From: Thermomonas hydrothermalis
Lineage (GTDB): Bacteria; Pseudomonadota; Gammaproteobacteria; Xanthomonadales; Xanthomonadaceae
Reading direction: 5' to 3'
NCBI RefSeq assembly: GCF_900129205.1
Contig: NZ_FQUK01000002.1
Coordinates: forward strand, 43,762 to 107,761
Length of the DNA: 64,000 bases
Made by a program: the position numbers and the translations under genes. A model generated the notes under the pieces. It ran no database searches, was not told the DNA's origin, and saw only the letters and a list, made by a program, of their open reading frames with translations. Positions 46,600 to 55,351 of this stretch are shown here, one piece after another; the stretch's first letter is position 1; the number at the start of each line of letters is the position of its first letter.

Positions 46600-47961
46600 T
46601 CAGAAGCGGTACTGCATCGACACGCCGATCAAGTCGGCATGACCCGAGTACCAGCCCGCCAGGGTCGAAGTATTGCCAGCCGCGGCATCCACCGGCAGGT
46701 TGATGCTCGGGGAGTCGATATCGATCCGCTGGTACGCGGCATCGAACGAGAGAGCATCACTGAAGTTCCAAGTGGCGCCCAACGACAACAAAGTGCGGTT
46801 GTTATCGGGCAGACGCGGGGTGCGGTAGGTGTCGTGGGTCGGCGTCTTGTCCTTACCGATGCCGCCACGCAGGGTCAGCGCCGGCGACAGATCATACTCG
46901 GCACCCAGCGAGTAGAAGTGGGTGTTGCTCCAGTGGAACGGCTCACTGCCCACAATCGTGCCATTGCTACGCTTGATGGTGACGTCCTGCAGCGAATCCC
47001 AGCCGGTGTACTGGTAATCGGCCAGCACCCGGAAGTTGTCGGCCACCGCATACTTCACGCTGACGGTGGTGACACTCGGGGTGACCAGACGGGCACCGCC
47101 GGGGCCATCGACGAAGCGCGGATCGCTCCCCAGCAGCGCCGGCACGCCGGTGAAATACAGCGAGCCCTTCAGCTCGTGCTTGATCTCCGAGCGATAGCTG
47201 ACACCGATCGCCAGCCGGTCGGTCGGGGCGAGCTGGGCGCCCACCACGTAACCGATGCTGTTGTCGGCGCCCTTGACCTTGAAGCCGCCATCAAGCGCCT
47301 GCGGCTGGAACGGATAGGCAGGATTGAAGCAATTGGCCGGGTTACCGGACCCTGCGCAGATGGCGGTACCGAAGTCGATGGCCTTGGTCAGGGTCGCCTC
47401 GGCGCGCTCCCAGATGAAGCCGGCACCGATCGACACGCCGTCGCTGAGCTTGAGCGCCGCCGACAGGGTCAGGTCCATGGTTTTGACGTCAGACTCGATC
47501 GCACGGTAGCGGCCCACCCAGCCCTGGTCATACTTGGTGGCCAAACCAAACGGCGCGCCCAGGCTGACACCCAGGTACAGCTTTTCCAGCGCCCCCTGCA
47601 TGGGGAACACCGCCGACATATTGGGTACCGGGGTCGGGTCGCCCGGGTCGCCACCATTGCCGCCGGTCAAAGGCGCACCGGGATTGTTCAGAATGGTGCC
47701 GCCGCCGGTGAACTTGGCGTTGAGATTGATCACGGTCATGTCGGCCTGGAAGGTGTTCTTGTCCAGGTTGACCATGGCCGCCGGGTTGAGCGAGACCACC
47801 GAGGCGTCCTTGCCCACCAGGCTGCCGGCGTTGGACTTGCCAAGGTTCTTGACGCTCTGCTCACGCAGCTGGAACCCCGACGCGGCCGCCTGGCCGACGA
47901 ACAGCGTACCCAGCACGGCCAGCGCCAGCGCCGAAGCGCGGATAGTGCGGTTGTTACCCAT
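46600..47961 (-). CDS. FadL-type outer-membrane long-chain fatty acid transporter
   Basis: A 453-residue beta-barrel of the FadL/OMPP1 family. The signal peptide ends AAASG near residue 27, followed by the diagnostic N-terminal FQLREQSVKNLGKSNAG that forms the plug, and NPAAM. The protein ends in QYRF, an outer-membrane C-terminal signature. The substrate is presumably a fatty acid or other hydrophobic compound; fadE elsewhere in the window would use it. It starts at ATG 47959-47961. Confidence 0.92.
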   Translation of the reverse strand: MGNNRTIRASALALAVLGTLFVGQAAASGFQLREQSVKNLGKSNAGSLVGKDASVVSLNPAAMVNLDKNTFQADMTVINLNAKFTGGGTILNNPGAPLTGGNGGDPGDPTPVPNMSAVFPMQGALEKLYLGVSLGAPFGLATKYDQGWVGRYRAIESDVKTMDLTLSAALKLSDGVSIGAGFIWERAEATLTKAIDFGTAICAGSGNPANCFNPAYPFQPQALDGGFKVKGADNSIGYVVGAQLAPTDRLAIGVSYRSEIKHELKGSLYFTGVPALLGSDPRFVDGPGGARLVTPSVTTVSVKYAVADNFRVLADYQYTGWDSLQDVTIKRSNGTIVGSEPFHWSNTHFYSLGAEYDLSPALTLRGGIGKDKTPTHDTYRTPRLPDNNRTLLSLGATWNFSDALSFDAAYQRIDIDSPSINLPVDAAAGNTSTLAGWYSGHADLIGVSMQYRF

Positions 47962-48084
47962 CTTGATATGTCTCCGAATGCTTGACGGTAGGGATTTTGT
48001 TCTTGCGAACGGCGATATCCTGCCGGCTTCGCAGATTGCGAGTGCGCGCACCGGAGTCCCCCTCCCTGTACGACGCCGTATGTG

Positions 48085-48112
48085 ACTATACCGCATCCAC
48101 GCACTTTGTTAA
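48085..48112 (-). promoter_or_regulatory. Predicted promoter of the FadL-type gene
   Basis: On the minus strand TTAACA (48107-48112, 5 of 6) and TATAGT (48085-48090, 5 of 6) are 16 bp apart, with a leader of about 115 nt. A dyad TTGTTA-N9-TAACAA at 48106-48126 covers the -35 and could be an operator. Confidence 0.55.
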
Positions 48113-48151
48113 TCCCTGTCTAACAATCGTCTCTCAACCCACCACAGCGCC

Positions 48152-48844
48152 ATGTTCGTCGCCCTGCCCAGCCGCCCCCGCCGCCAGATTTTGTGGGCCG
48201 TCCCGCTGCTCTTTGCCGCACTGTGGTTGAGCTATGTCCTGGCTGCGCTGCACGCACCTGCCGGGCGTCTGGCCTCGGCACTGGACTGGGGCGTACTCAG
48301 CGGGGGCCTGGACAGCGTGGCGGACTGGCAGCGCGCCCTGGGTGATGGCCGCGCATTGCGGCTGTTCTCGGCGCTGTTTCTGCACGCCGACTGGCTGCAC
48401 CTGCTGGGCAACCTGGTCTTTCTGCTGATCTTCGGTGTTGCAGCCGAGCGGGTGATGGGCGGATGGCGTTTGCTGCTGCTGTTCCTGCTCGGCGGCGCAT
48501 GCGCCAACCTGGCGGCGGTGCTGGCCATCCCAGCACCAGACCGCATCATCATCGGCGCCAGCGGTGCCGTGTCGGCCCTGATCGGCGCCTATCTGGCGCT
48601 GTTTCCGGGGGCACGCCTGGGGGTGGTGTTGCCACTCGGGCTGTTCCTGCAGTTCGTGCGGGTTCCCGCGTTCCTGCTGATCGGGCTGTGGGCTTTATTG
48701 CAAGTGGGGTTTGCCTATGCCGGGCCCACCTTCGGCGCGGTCGCCTGGCCGGCGCACATCGCCGGCTTTCTGTTCGGCATTGGCTATGCCCTGCTGGCCA
48801 GGGCAGCCATCGCCCGCCGGTTGCGACGGGAGCGGGGTTACTGA
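48152..48844 (+). CDS. Rhomboid family intramembrane serine protease
   Basis: A 230-residue protein with six or seven membrane segments. The catalytic serine is in GASGAVSALIGAY at about residue 138 and the catalytic histidine in WPAHIAGFLFG at about residue 202; HADWLHLLGN gives the conserved N-terminal histidine/asparagine helix. Substrate unknown. It ends in a 7-bp overlap with the convergent ctpA. Confidence 0.92.
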   Translation: MFVALPSRPRRQILWAVPLLFAALWLSYVLAALHAPAGRLASALDWGVLSGGLDSVADWQRALGDGRALRLFSALFLHADWLHLLGNLVFLLIFGVAAERVMGGWRLLLLFLLGGACANLAAVLAIPAPDRIIIGASGAVSALIGAYLALFPGARLGVVLPLGLFLQFVRVPAFLLIGLWALLQVGFAYAGPTFGAVAWPAHIAGFLFGIGYALLARAAIARRLRRERGY

Positions 48845-50271
48845 CCGGCGGGTTTGGCCGGTTTTTTCGCCGGCCCCGCATGTTTGCCGCCCGATGCAAC
48901 CGGCACACCTGCCATCGCTTTCAGTTCGCGCAGCGCAGCCGTAATCGGCGCCGTCCCCGGCAACACCTCGCCCGCGTTGTCGCCTTCCAGAGCACCGGCT
49001 TCGGCCGCCAGATGCCCAGGCAGTTCGGCCTCGCTGACCGGCGCTGGCGCTGGTTTTCCGCCCTGCGGGTGCAAGACGACATCGGGCTGGATGCCACGCG
49101 CCTGGATCGAGTGTCCGCTCGGGGTGTAGTAGCGCGCGGTGGTGAGCTTGACGGCATCGCCATTGTCCAGTGGCAGCAGGGTCTGCACCGACCCCTTGCC
49201 GAAGGTGCGGCTGCCGACCACCCGCGCCCGCCGGTTGTCCTGCAGCGCGCCGGCCAGGACTTCGGCGGCGCTGGCCGACCCTGCATCCACCAGCACGACC
49301 ACCGGCGCCCCGTGCAGGCGATCGCCCGGGGTGGCTTCGAAACGGGTGGTGCCGATCGCGGCCCGCCCGCGCGTGCTGACGATGTTGCCGTGATCCAGCA
49401 GCTCGTCGGCAATCTCGACCGCCCCAATCAACAATCCGCCGGGATTGCTGCGCAGGTCGATCACCAGCCCGCGCAGTGGGCCGGACGCCTGCAGGGCGTC
49501 GAGTTGCTTGACGAACTGCGCTGCCGTATCGGCCTGAAAGCTGGCGATGCGGAGATAGCCAAAGCCCGGCTCCAGCAGCCGCCCACGCACGCTGGTGGTG
49601 CGGATGGTGTCGCGCACCAGGGTCAGCTCGATTGGCTCGCGCACCCCCTCGCGCAGCACCCGCACCACCACCTTGGTGCCGGCCTTGCCGCGCAACGGCG
49701 CCGAGGCATCGTTCTGGCCCGGAATCAGCAGCTTGCCGTCGATGGCGACGATGCGATCACCGCTGCGCAGTCCGGCGCGGGCGGCCGGGCTGTCGTCCAA
49801 TGGCGCGATGACCCGCAAGGTGCCATCGGGCAGCTGCTGCAGCTCCACCCCGACACCGTCGTAGCTGCCGCGGGTTTGTTCGTCGAACTCTTGCGCATCA
49901 TCCTTTTCCAGATAGGCGCTGTGCGGGTCGAGGTCGAACAGCAGGCCACGCACCGCCATCTGCATCAGGCGGTGATCATCGACCGGATCCACGTAGGCCT
50001 GCTTGATTGCGTTGTACACGGTGACATAGCGACGGATCTCGGCAAGCGGCACCTTGGCGGCGGCCAGCGCGGCGACATCTTCGCCATCGTCATCCTGAGC
50101 CTGTGGCTCCCCGTCTGCATCCTGTGTGTCGGCATCCGGCGGCGCTGGCGTCGCGACCGGAGCAGCCTGCCCCTGCACAGTCGTCTGCGCTGGCGGGGTT
50201 TGCGCGGCCAGCAGGCCCGGCATCACCGCCAGGGCCAGGGCAATGCACAGGGAAAGGGGATTGCGTGGCAT
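48838..50271 (-). CDS. Carboxy-terminal processing protease (S41 family)
   Basis: Periplasmic serine protease that trims the C-termini of envelope proteins. It has 477 residues: signal peptide (to about residue 22), a PDZ domain (about 115-200, with the GVGVELQQL start) and the S41 catalytic domain with the nucleophile in GSASAAEVLAG (about 330) and the base in FGKGSVQT (about 358). It follows envC on the same strand; CtpA-type proteases act on cell-wall hydrolases in other species, which fits the pairing. Confidence 0.92.
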   Translation of the reverse strand: MPRNPLSLCIALALAVMPGLLAAQTPPAQTTVQGQAAPVATPAPPDADTQDADGEPQAQDDDGEDVAALAAAKVPLAEIRRYVTVYNAIKQAYVDPVDDHRLMQMAVRGLLFDLDPHSAYLEKDDAQEFDEQTRGSYDGVGVELQQLPDGTLRVIAPLDDSPAARAGLRSGDRIVAIDGKLLIPGQNDASAPLRGKAGTKVVVRVLREGVREPIELTLVRDTIRTTSVRGRLLEPGFGYLRIASFQADTAAQFVKQLDALQASGPLRGLVIDLRSNPGGLLIGAVEIADELLDHGNIVSTRGRAAIGTTRFEATPGDRLHGAPVVVLVDAGSASAAEVLAGALQDNRRARVVGSRTFGKGSVQTLLPLDNGDAVKLTTARYYTPSGHSIQARGIQPDVVLHPQGGKPAPAPVSEAELPGHLAAEAGALEGDNAGEVLPGTAPITAALRELKAMAGVPVASGGKHAGPAKKPAKPAGQ

Positions 50272-50399
50272 GACTTACTCTCGATCAAAAAGACGAAGAC
50301 GGCGGCTGGACGGATCTGCCAGGGACGAGTGTCGAGGATCATGCAACAACCCGCCATGACCACGCCCCACCGCGACCGGCCGCGCTGTACCGCAGGCGC

Positions 50400-51620
50400 T
50401 CATGGCCGACCCAGCCAGACGGAAGGATCCACCGGATTGCCATTGCGGCGCAGCTCGAAGTACAGCGCAGGCGTCTCCTGTCCACCGGTGCTGCCGACCG
50501 TGGCGACGCTGTCGCCGCGGCGAACCGACTGCCCTGGCTTGCCCAGGAGTGCTGCCACATGGGCATACAGGCTCATGTAGCCGTTGCCGTGGTCGATGAT
50601 GAGGATGTTGCCGTAGCCGGTCATCCAGTCGGCAAACACCACCGTGCCATCGGCCACCGCGCGCACCGGCGTGCCCGCCGTGGCGGCGATCAGCACACCA
50701 TCGCTGCGCCGGCCATCGGGCATGCGCCCGCCATAACCGGCCAGCAGGCCACCGGCCACCGGCCAACTGGCGCCGCCCACCTGCCGGCTCGGCTGCAGCG
50801 GCCTGGCTGGGGGCGTGACGACCGGCGCGCCGCGTGCGCGGGCCTGCCGCTCGGCTTCGGCCTTGGCGCGCGCCTGTCGCTCGGCCTCGGCAGCAGCCGC
50901 ACGCAGGCGGGCCAGCAGTTGCTGCAAGGCGCGTGCGTCCTGACCTAGCGCCTGCTCGCGGGCACTGCGGTCCTGATACTGACGCTCCAGTTCGGCCAGC
51001 AGCTCGGCACGCTGCTGGCGGGCGTGCTGCAACCCGGCCAACTGCCGGGCCTGCTGCTGGCGTGCGGCATCCAATGCCTGCTGGCGCGTTTCGATCTCGG
51101 CTTCCAGCGCCTGCAGACGACTGATTTCGCCGCTGAGCGTGCGCACCCGCTCGACCTGGGCACGCTGCAGATAGCCTTGATAGGCCAGCTTTTGTGCCGC
51201 CTCATCGACCCGATCCTGCGCCAGCAGCGCCTTCAGGGCCGGTGCGTCGCCGGTCGCCTGGGCGGCGCGCAGCAGGCGGGCCAGCTCGGCTTTGTGCGCA
51301 TCCAGCGCGCCCGCCTGGCGGGCACGTTCGGCTTTGAGTCGCGCCAGTGCGTCGGCATCGGCCTGCAGCTGCGCCTGGGTGTCCTGCAAGGCACGCTGCA
51401 ACTGCGTGATCTGCTGTTCGACCTGACGCAGCCGCTGACTGACCTGCCCGCGCTGGCCTTCCAGCTGGCGCCGCTGCGCCGATACCTGACGCAGCTCGCT
51501 GCGGACGCGCTTGAGCGTCTGCTCGGCCTCGCGGGCATCGTTGACCGCCTGTGCCACTGCGCCTGCAGGCAGTGCCAGCAGGGGCAGCACACACACGAAG
51601 ATGGCGGCATGGCGTCGCAT
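50400..51620 (-). CDS. envC: Murein hydrolase activator EnvC-like
   Basis: Periplasmic activator of cell-separation amidases. It has 406 residues: signal peptide (to about residue 24), a long coiled coil (about 30-260, heptads rich in Q, R and L) and a C-terminal LytM/M23 domain. The M23 zinc ligands are largely replaced: the G-x-H motif reads GRRSDG and the final H-x-H reads LYFE, so it is probably non-catalytic like E. coli EnvC. The ATG at 51618-51620 shares bases with the gpmI stop. Confidence 0.9.
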   Translation of the reverse strand: MRRHAAIFVCVLPLLALPAGAVAQAVNDAREAEQTLKRVRSELRQVSAQRRQLEGQRGQVSQRLRQVEQQITQLQRALQDTQAQLQADADALARLKAERARQAGALDAHKAELARLLRAAQATGDAPALKALLAQDRVDEAAQKLAYQGYLQRAQVERVRTLSGEISRLQALEAEIETRQQALDAARQQQARQLAGLQHARQQRAELLAELERQYQDRSAREQALGQDARALQQLLARLRAAAAEAERQARAKAEAERQARARGAPVVTPPARPLQPSRQVGGASWPVAGGLLAGYGGRMPDGRRSDGVLIAATAGTPVRAVADGTVVFADWMTGYGNILIIDHGNGYMSLYAHVAALLGKPGQSVRRGDSVATVGSTGGQETPALYFELRRNGNPVDPSVWLGRP

Positions 51621-53161
51621 CACACCGGCACGAGCAGGCTCTGCCCGGTCATCTCGATGGGCTGTGGCAATCCCATCAAAGCCAGTAGGGTCGGCGCCAC
51701 GTCGCGTAGCGCCCCCTCCTCCCGCAACGCCACCCGCCGGTCACCGACATAAACCAGTGGCACCGGGCCCACGGTGTGGGCGGTATGCGGTTGGCCGGTG
51801 ACCGGGTCGCGCATCATCTCCAGATTGCCGTGGTCGGCGGTGATGATGAGCGCCCCGCCTGCCGCACGCACGGCTGCCACGATTCTGCCGATCGCCTGAT
51901 CCACGGCTTCGGCCGCGCGGATCGCCGCTTCCAGCACACCGGTGTGCCCCACCATGTCGGGGTTGGCGATGTTGCAGATGATGGCATCGAAGCGGCCGCT
52001 GGCAATGGCCTCGACCAGCCGGTCGGTGAGCGCGGGACAGCTCATTTCCGGTTGCAGATCGTAGGTGGCCACCTTCGGGCTGGGGATCAGGATGCGCTCC
52101 TCGCCGGGGAACGGCTCCTCACGCCCACCGCTGAAGAAGAAGGTGACATGCGCGTATTTTTCGGTCTCGGCAATGCGCAGCTGGGTCAGACCGGCGTTTG
52201 CCACCACCTCACCGAAGGTCTGCCGCAGATCCTCCGGCGGGAAGGCCACCGAGGCTGGCAGGCTGGCATCGTACTCGGTGAGACAGACAAACCGTGCCAG
52301 CGCCGGGCGGCGTGCCGTAAAGCCGGAAAACCCCGGCGCCACGAACGCGGCCGTCAGCTGGCGCGCCCGGTCGGCCCGGAAGTTCATGAACACCACGGCA
52401 TCGCCATCACGCATCGGCTGGGCACCGGCGAGCACAGTGGGCGCGACAAACTCATCAGTCTCGCCGCGCGCATAGGCTGCCTGCAACGCGGTCAGGGCAT
52501 CGTCAGCGCGATGCTCGGACTCGGCCTCGACGATCGCCTGCCAGGCACGCGCCACCCGTTCCCAGCGCTTGTCGCGGTCCATTGCGTAATAGCGCCCGCA
52601 GAGTGAGGCCACCCTGGCATTGCCCAGTTGCGCGCACAGTGCCTGCAAGGCGCGCAGGCTGGCCTCTGCCGATTGCGGCGGAGTATCGCGGCCATCCAGG
52701 AACGCATGCACCGCCACCTGCGCCACACCCGCCTGGTGGGCCAGTTCGAGCATCGCAAACAGATGCCGCTCGTGGCTGTGCACACCGCCGGGCGACAGCA
52801 ATCCCATCACGTGCAAGGTGCCGCCATTGTCCTTGACCGCGGCACAAGCGGCCGTCAGCTCCGGATTGGCAAAAAAGCTGCCGTCCTCGATCGCCGCATC
52901 AATCCGGGTCAGATCCTGATACACGATCCGGCCGGCCCCGAGGTTCATGTGGCCGACTTCCGAGTTGCCCATCTGCCCGTCCGGCAGTCCGACATAGCGG
53001 CCCTCGGTGTGGATCAGGGTATGCGGGCAGTGTGCGAGCAGGGCACGCCAGTTCGGCAGATTGGCCAGCGCCAGGGCGTTGTCGGCGGTCTCCTCGCGGT
53101 GACCCCAGCCATCCAGGATCAGCAGCACGACAGGTTTGGGGCGCGATGCGGGTTGGGACAC
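51620..53161 (-). CDS. gpmI: 2,3-bisphosphoglycerate-independent phosphoglycerate mutase
   Basis: Glycolytic interconversion of 3- and 2-phosphoglycerate using manganese. It has 513 residues from a GTG start (53159-53161). The catalytic serine is S67 in [10 protein letters not shown]; the metal sites include LLILDGWG at the N-terminus and ITADHGNLE near the C-terminus. A -10-like TACAAT sits about 31 bp upstream. It heads gpmI-envC-ctpA on the minus strand. Confidence 0.96.
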   Translation of the reverse strand: MSQPASRPKPVVLLILDGWGHREETADNALALANLPNWRALLAHCPHTLIHTEGRYVGLPDGQMGNSEVGHMNLGAGRIVYQDLTRIDAAIEDGSFFANPELTAACAAVKDNGGTLHVMGLLSPGGVHSHERHLFAMLELAHQAGVAQVAVHAFLDGRDTPPQSAEASLRALQALCAQLGNARVASLCGRYYAMDRDKRWERVARAWQAIVEAESEHRADDALTALQAAYARGETDEFVAPTVLAGAQPMRDGDAVVFMNFRADRARQLTAAFVAPGFSGFTARRPALARFVCLTEYDASLPASVAFPPEDLRQTFGEVVANAGLTQLRIAETEKYAHVTFFFSGGREEPFPGEERILIPSPKVATYDLQPEMSCPALTDRLVEAIASGRFDAIICNIANPDMVGHTGVLEAAIRAAEAVDQAIGRIVAAVRAAGGALIITADHGNLEMMRDPVTGQPHTAHTVGPVPLVYVGDRRVALREEGALRDVAPTLLALMGLPQPIEMTGQSLLVPV

Positions 53162-53246
53162 GGCAAAGCCTGCAACAGTGACGGAATGCGGATTGTAGCG
53201 ATGCCGACGTGCCCTGCCGGGCGGCTGCCTCTCCGCCAACACTGGC

Positions 53247-53252
53247 TAGAAT
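53247..53252 (+). promoter_or_regulatory. -10 element (TAGAAT) of the M28 peptidase gene
   Basis: TAGAAT, 5 of 6 to consensus, in the context GGCTAGAATC that is identical to the predicted lpoA -10 region at 7663-7672. The start codon is 27 bp downstream. A -35 is not obvious. Confidence 0.4.
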
Positions 53253-53279
53253 CACCCTTCACCCTTGCGGAGCCTGCCC

Positions 53280-55019
53280 ATGCGAACCTCCCCGTTGTTG
53301 CTCGCCATGCTGCTGTGCGCCTGCGCGCCATCCGGATCCGGGCAGACACCGGCCACAGCCAGTGACGTCAGCGCGACCGTGCACACCAGCGCACCGGTCG
53401 CCGGTGACCATGCCTTCCAGCCTGATATCACCGCAGCCGATTTCGCCGCCCATGTCGAACAACTGGCTTCCGATGCATTCGGCGGGCGTGGCCCGGGCAG
53501 CGCCGGCGAGCAGAAGACCATCGAGTACATCAAGCAACAGTTCGCTCGCATCGGCCTGCAGCCCGGCAATGGGGAATCCTGGGTGCAGACCGTGCCGATG
53601 CTGCGCACCACCGCCCATCCGGATGCAGTGCTGCACCTGAAGATTGGTGAGACCCGCCAGGATCTGGCCTTCGGCACCGACATGGTGGTGGGCACCCGCA
53701 CCGGCCAGACCCGCGTGGACATCGTGGACAGCCCGCTGGTGTTCGTCGGCTATGGCGTGGACGCGCCGGAGCGTGGCTGGAATGACTACGCCGGGGTGGA
53801 CGTCAAGGGCAAGACCGTGGTGATGCTGGTCAATGACCCTGGATTCCACACCCATGACCCGCGCCTGTTCGACGGCGAACGGATGACCTACTACGGCCGC
53901 TGGACCTACAAGTTCGAGGAAGCCGCGCGCAAAGGAGCCGCTGCCGCGCTGATCATCCACGACACTCCGGGCGCCTCGTATGGCTGGGAAGTGGTCCGCA
54001 ATTCCTGGTCTGGCCCGCAATACGACCTGCGCGTGGAAGACGATCCGGCCCCCCGCCTGCCGATCCAGGGCTGGATCACCGGCGAAGCCGCCGAGGCCTT
54101 GTTCAAGGCAGCCGGGCTGAATCTGGCCCAGTTACGCGCCGCCGCCAGCCGGCCCGGTTTCCGCCCGGTCGCGCTGCCCGCCACGGCGTCCGTGCGTCTG
54201 GACAGCACCGTCAGCACCGCCGAATCACACAACGTGCTCGGCCTGCTGCCCGGCAGCCAAGCCCCGGACGAAGCCATCCTCTACATGGCGCACTGGGATC
54301 ACCTGGGCACCCACGAGGGCGAGCCCGGCGACAACATCTACAACGGCGCCGTGGATAACGCCACCGGCGTGGCCGGCATCCTCGAACTGGCTGAAGCATT
54401 CCGCCATGCCAAGACGCCACCCAAGCGCTCGATCCTGTTCCTGGCGGTCACCCTCGAGGAGTCCGGTCTGCTCGGCTCGAAGTACTACGTCACCCATCCG
54501 GTGATCCCACTGGCCAAGACCGTGGCAGTGATGAACATCGATGCCCTGGCGCCGATTGGCAGGGCGCGCGACATCACCGTGGTCGGCAAAGGCAATTCCG
54601 AACTGGAGGATCTGCTGGCGCAAGCCGTGCGCGCCCAGGGTCGCCGCCTGAGCGAGGAATCCAACCCTGCCGCTGGCTATTACTTCCGGTCCGATCACTT
54701 CAACTTCGCCAAAGCCGGCGTGCCGGCGCTCTACATCGACAGCGGCGAAGACCTGCGGGAAGGCGGCCGCGCCGCCGGCGAAGCGGCCACCCGCGACTAC
54801 ACCACGCACCGCTACCACACCCCGGCCGATCAGTTCGATCCCGCCACTTGGAAGTTGGACGGCATCGTCGAGGATCTGCAGGCCCTCTACACCGTGGGCG
54901 ATCAACTCGCCAATAACGGGCAGTGGCCCAATTGGCGCCCCGGCAACCCGTTCAAGGCCGCCCGCGACGCCATGCGTCCGCAGGCCGTCCCGCCGCCGGC
55001 GCCAGCCAAGCCTCGCTGA
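53280..55019 (+). CDS. M28 family zinc aminopeptidase, exported (probable lipoprotein)
   Basis: A 579-residue extracytoplasmic peptidase. The N-terminus (MRTSPLLLAMLLCAC) is a signal peptide with a lipobox-like end. A PA domain (about residues 140-270) is followed by the M28 domain; the five zinc ligands are in MAHWDHLG, GAVDNATG, TLEESGLLG, MNIDALA and RYHTPADQFD. It removes N-terminal residues from peptides, probably for nutrition. It stands alone, divergent from gpmI. Confidence 0.9.
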   Translation: MRTSPLLLAMLLCACAPSGSGQTPATASDVSATVHTSAPVAGDHAFQPDITAADFAAHVEQLASDAFGGRGPGSAGEQKTIEYIKQQFARIGLQPGNGESWVQTVPMLRTTAHPDAVLHLKIGETRQDLAFGTDMVVGTRTGQTRVDIVDSPLVFVGYGVDAPERGWNDYAGVDVKGKTVVMLVNDPGFHTHDPRLFDGERMTYYGRWTYKFEEAARKGAAAALIIHDTPGASYGWEVVRNSWSGPQYDLRVEDDPAPRLPIQGWITGEAAEALFKAAGLNLAQLRAAASRPGFRPVALPATASVRLDSTVSTAESHNVLGLLPGSQAPDEAILYMAHWDHLGTHEGEPGDNIYNGAVDNATGVAGILELAEAFRHAKTPPKRSILFLAVTLEESGLLGSKYYVTHPVIPLAKTVAVMNIDALAPIGRARDITVVGKGNSELEDLLAQAVRAQGRRLSEESNPAAGYYFRSDHFNFAKAGVPALYIDSGEDLREGGRAAGEAATRDYTTHRYHTPADQFDPATWKLDGIVEDLQALYTVGDQLANNGQWPNWRPGNPFKAARDAMRPQAVPPPAPAKPR

Positions 55020-55215
55020 GACCCCACAGCCCTCCACCCGGCCGCCGATCCCGGCCGGGTGGAGTGGGCAGACCGACACGCGGCTGCCTGCAAAGACAAG
55101 GGCGTCCTGCCCATCCATCCTCCTTGCGATGGCCTTCCATGCTCGGCACGCCCGATGACCGTTTGATGACCCAATTGCATTTGCGCGATGACGCCGGCTG
55201 CCGCTACAGTGGCGG

Positions 55216-55351
55216 CATGGACCGGGCGATTCCTTCTTTCGAGCATGGTTGGCGATGGTGGCGTGGCAATGCCGCTTCGTCCGTCCCCATGCATTCTCTG
55301 AAGGCCCCGCTCCGTGACCACGCACGATCAATTCCAGCAGTCCGCCGCTGA
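55216..55351 (+). CDS. Candidate Trp-codon leader ORF overlapping the trpE start
   Basis: A 44-residue ORF upstream of trpE with three Trp codons in a four-codon stretch (residues 12, 14 and 15, the WRWW motif), which is rare by chance. It runs past the trpE start (55314) in another frame and stops at 55351. A TACAGT (55205-55210) six bases before its ATG could be a -10, making it nearly leaderless. No typical U-tract attenuator follows; see the paired hairpin. It could be an upstream coding accident, so confidence is moderate. Confidence 0.45.
55232..55304 (+). promoter_or_regulatory. Predicted mRNA fold that would hide the trpE ribosome binding site
   Basis: CCTTC (55232-55236) can pair with GAAGG (55300-55304), which holds the trpE Shine-Dalgarno AAGG 9 nt before its GTG; inside, GCATGG (55243-55248) pairs with CCATGC (55287-55292). 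The Trp codons (55249-55260) lie in the loop. A ribosome stalled on them would cover the inner 5' arm and free the trpE site. Confidence 0.35.
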
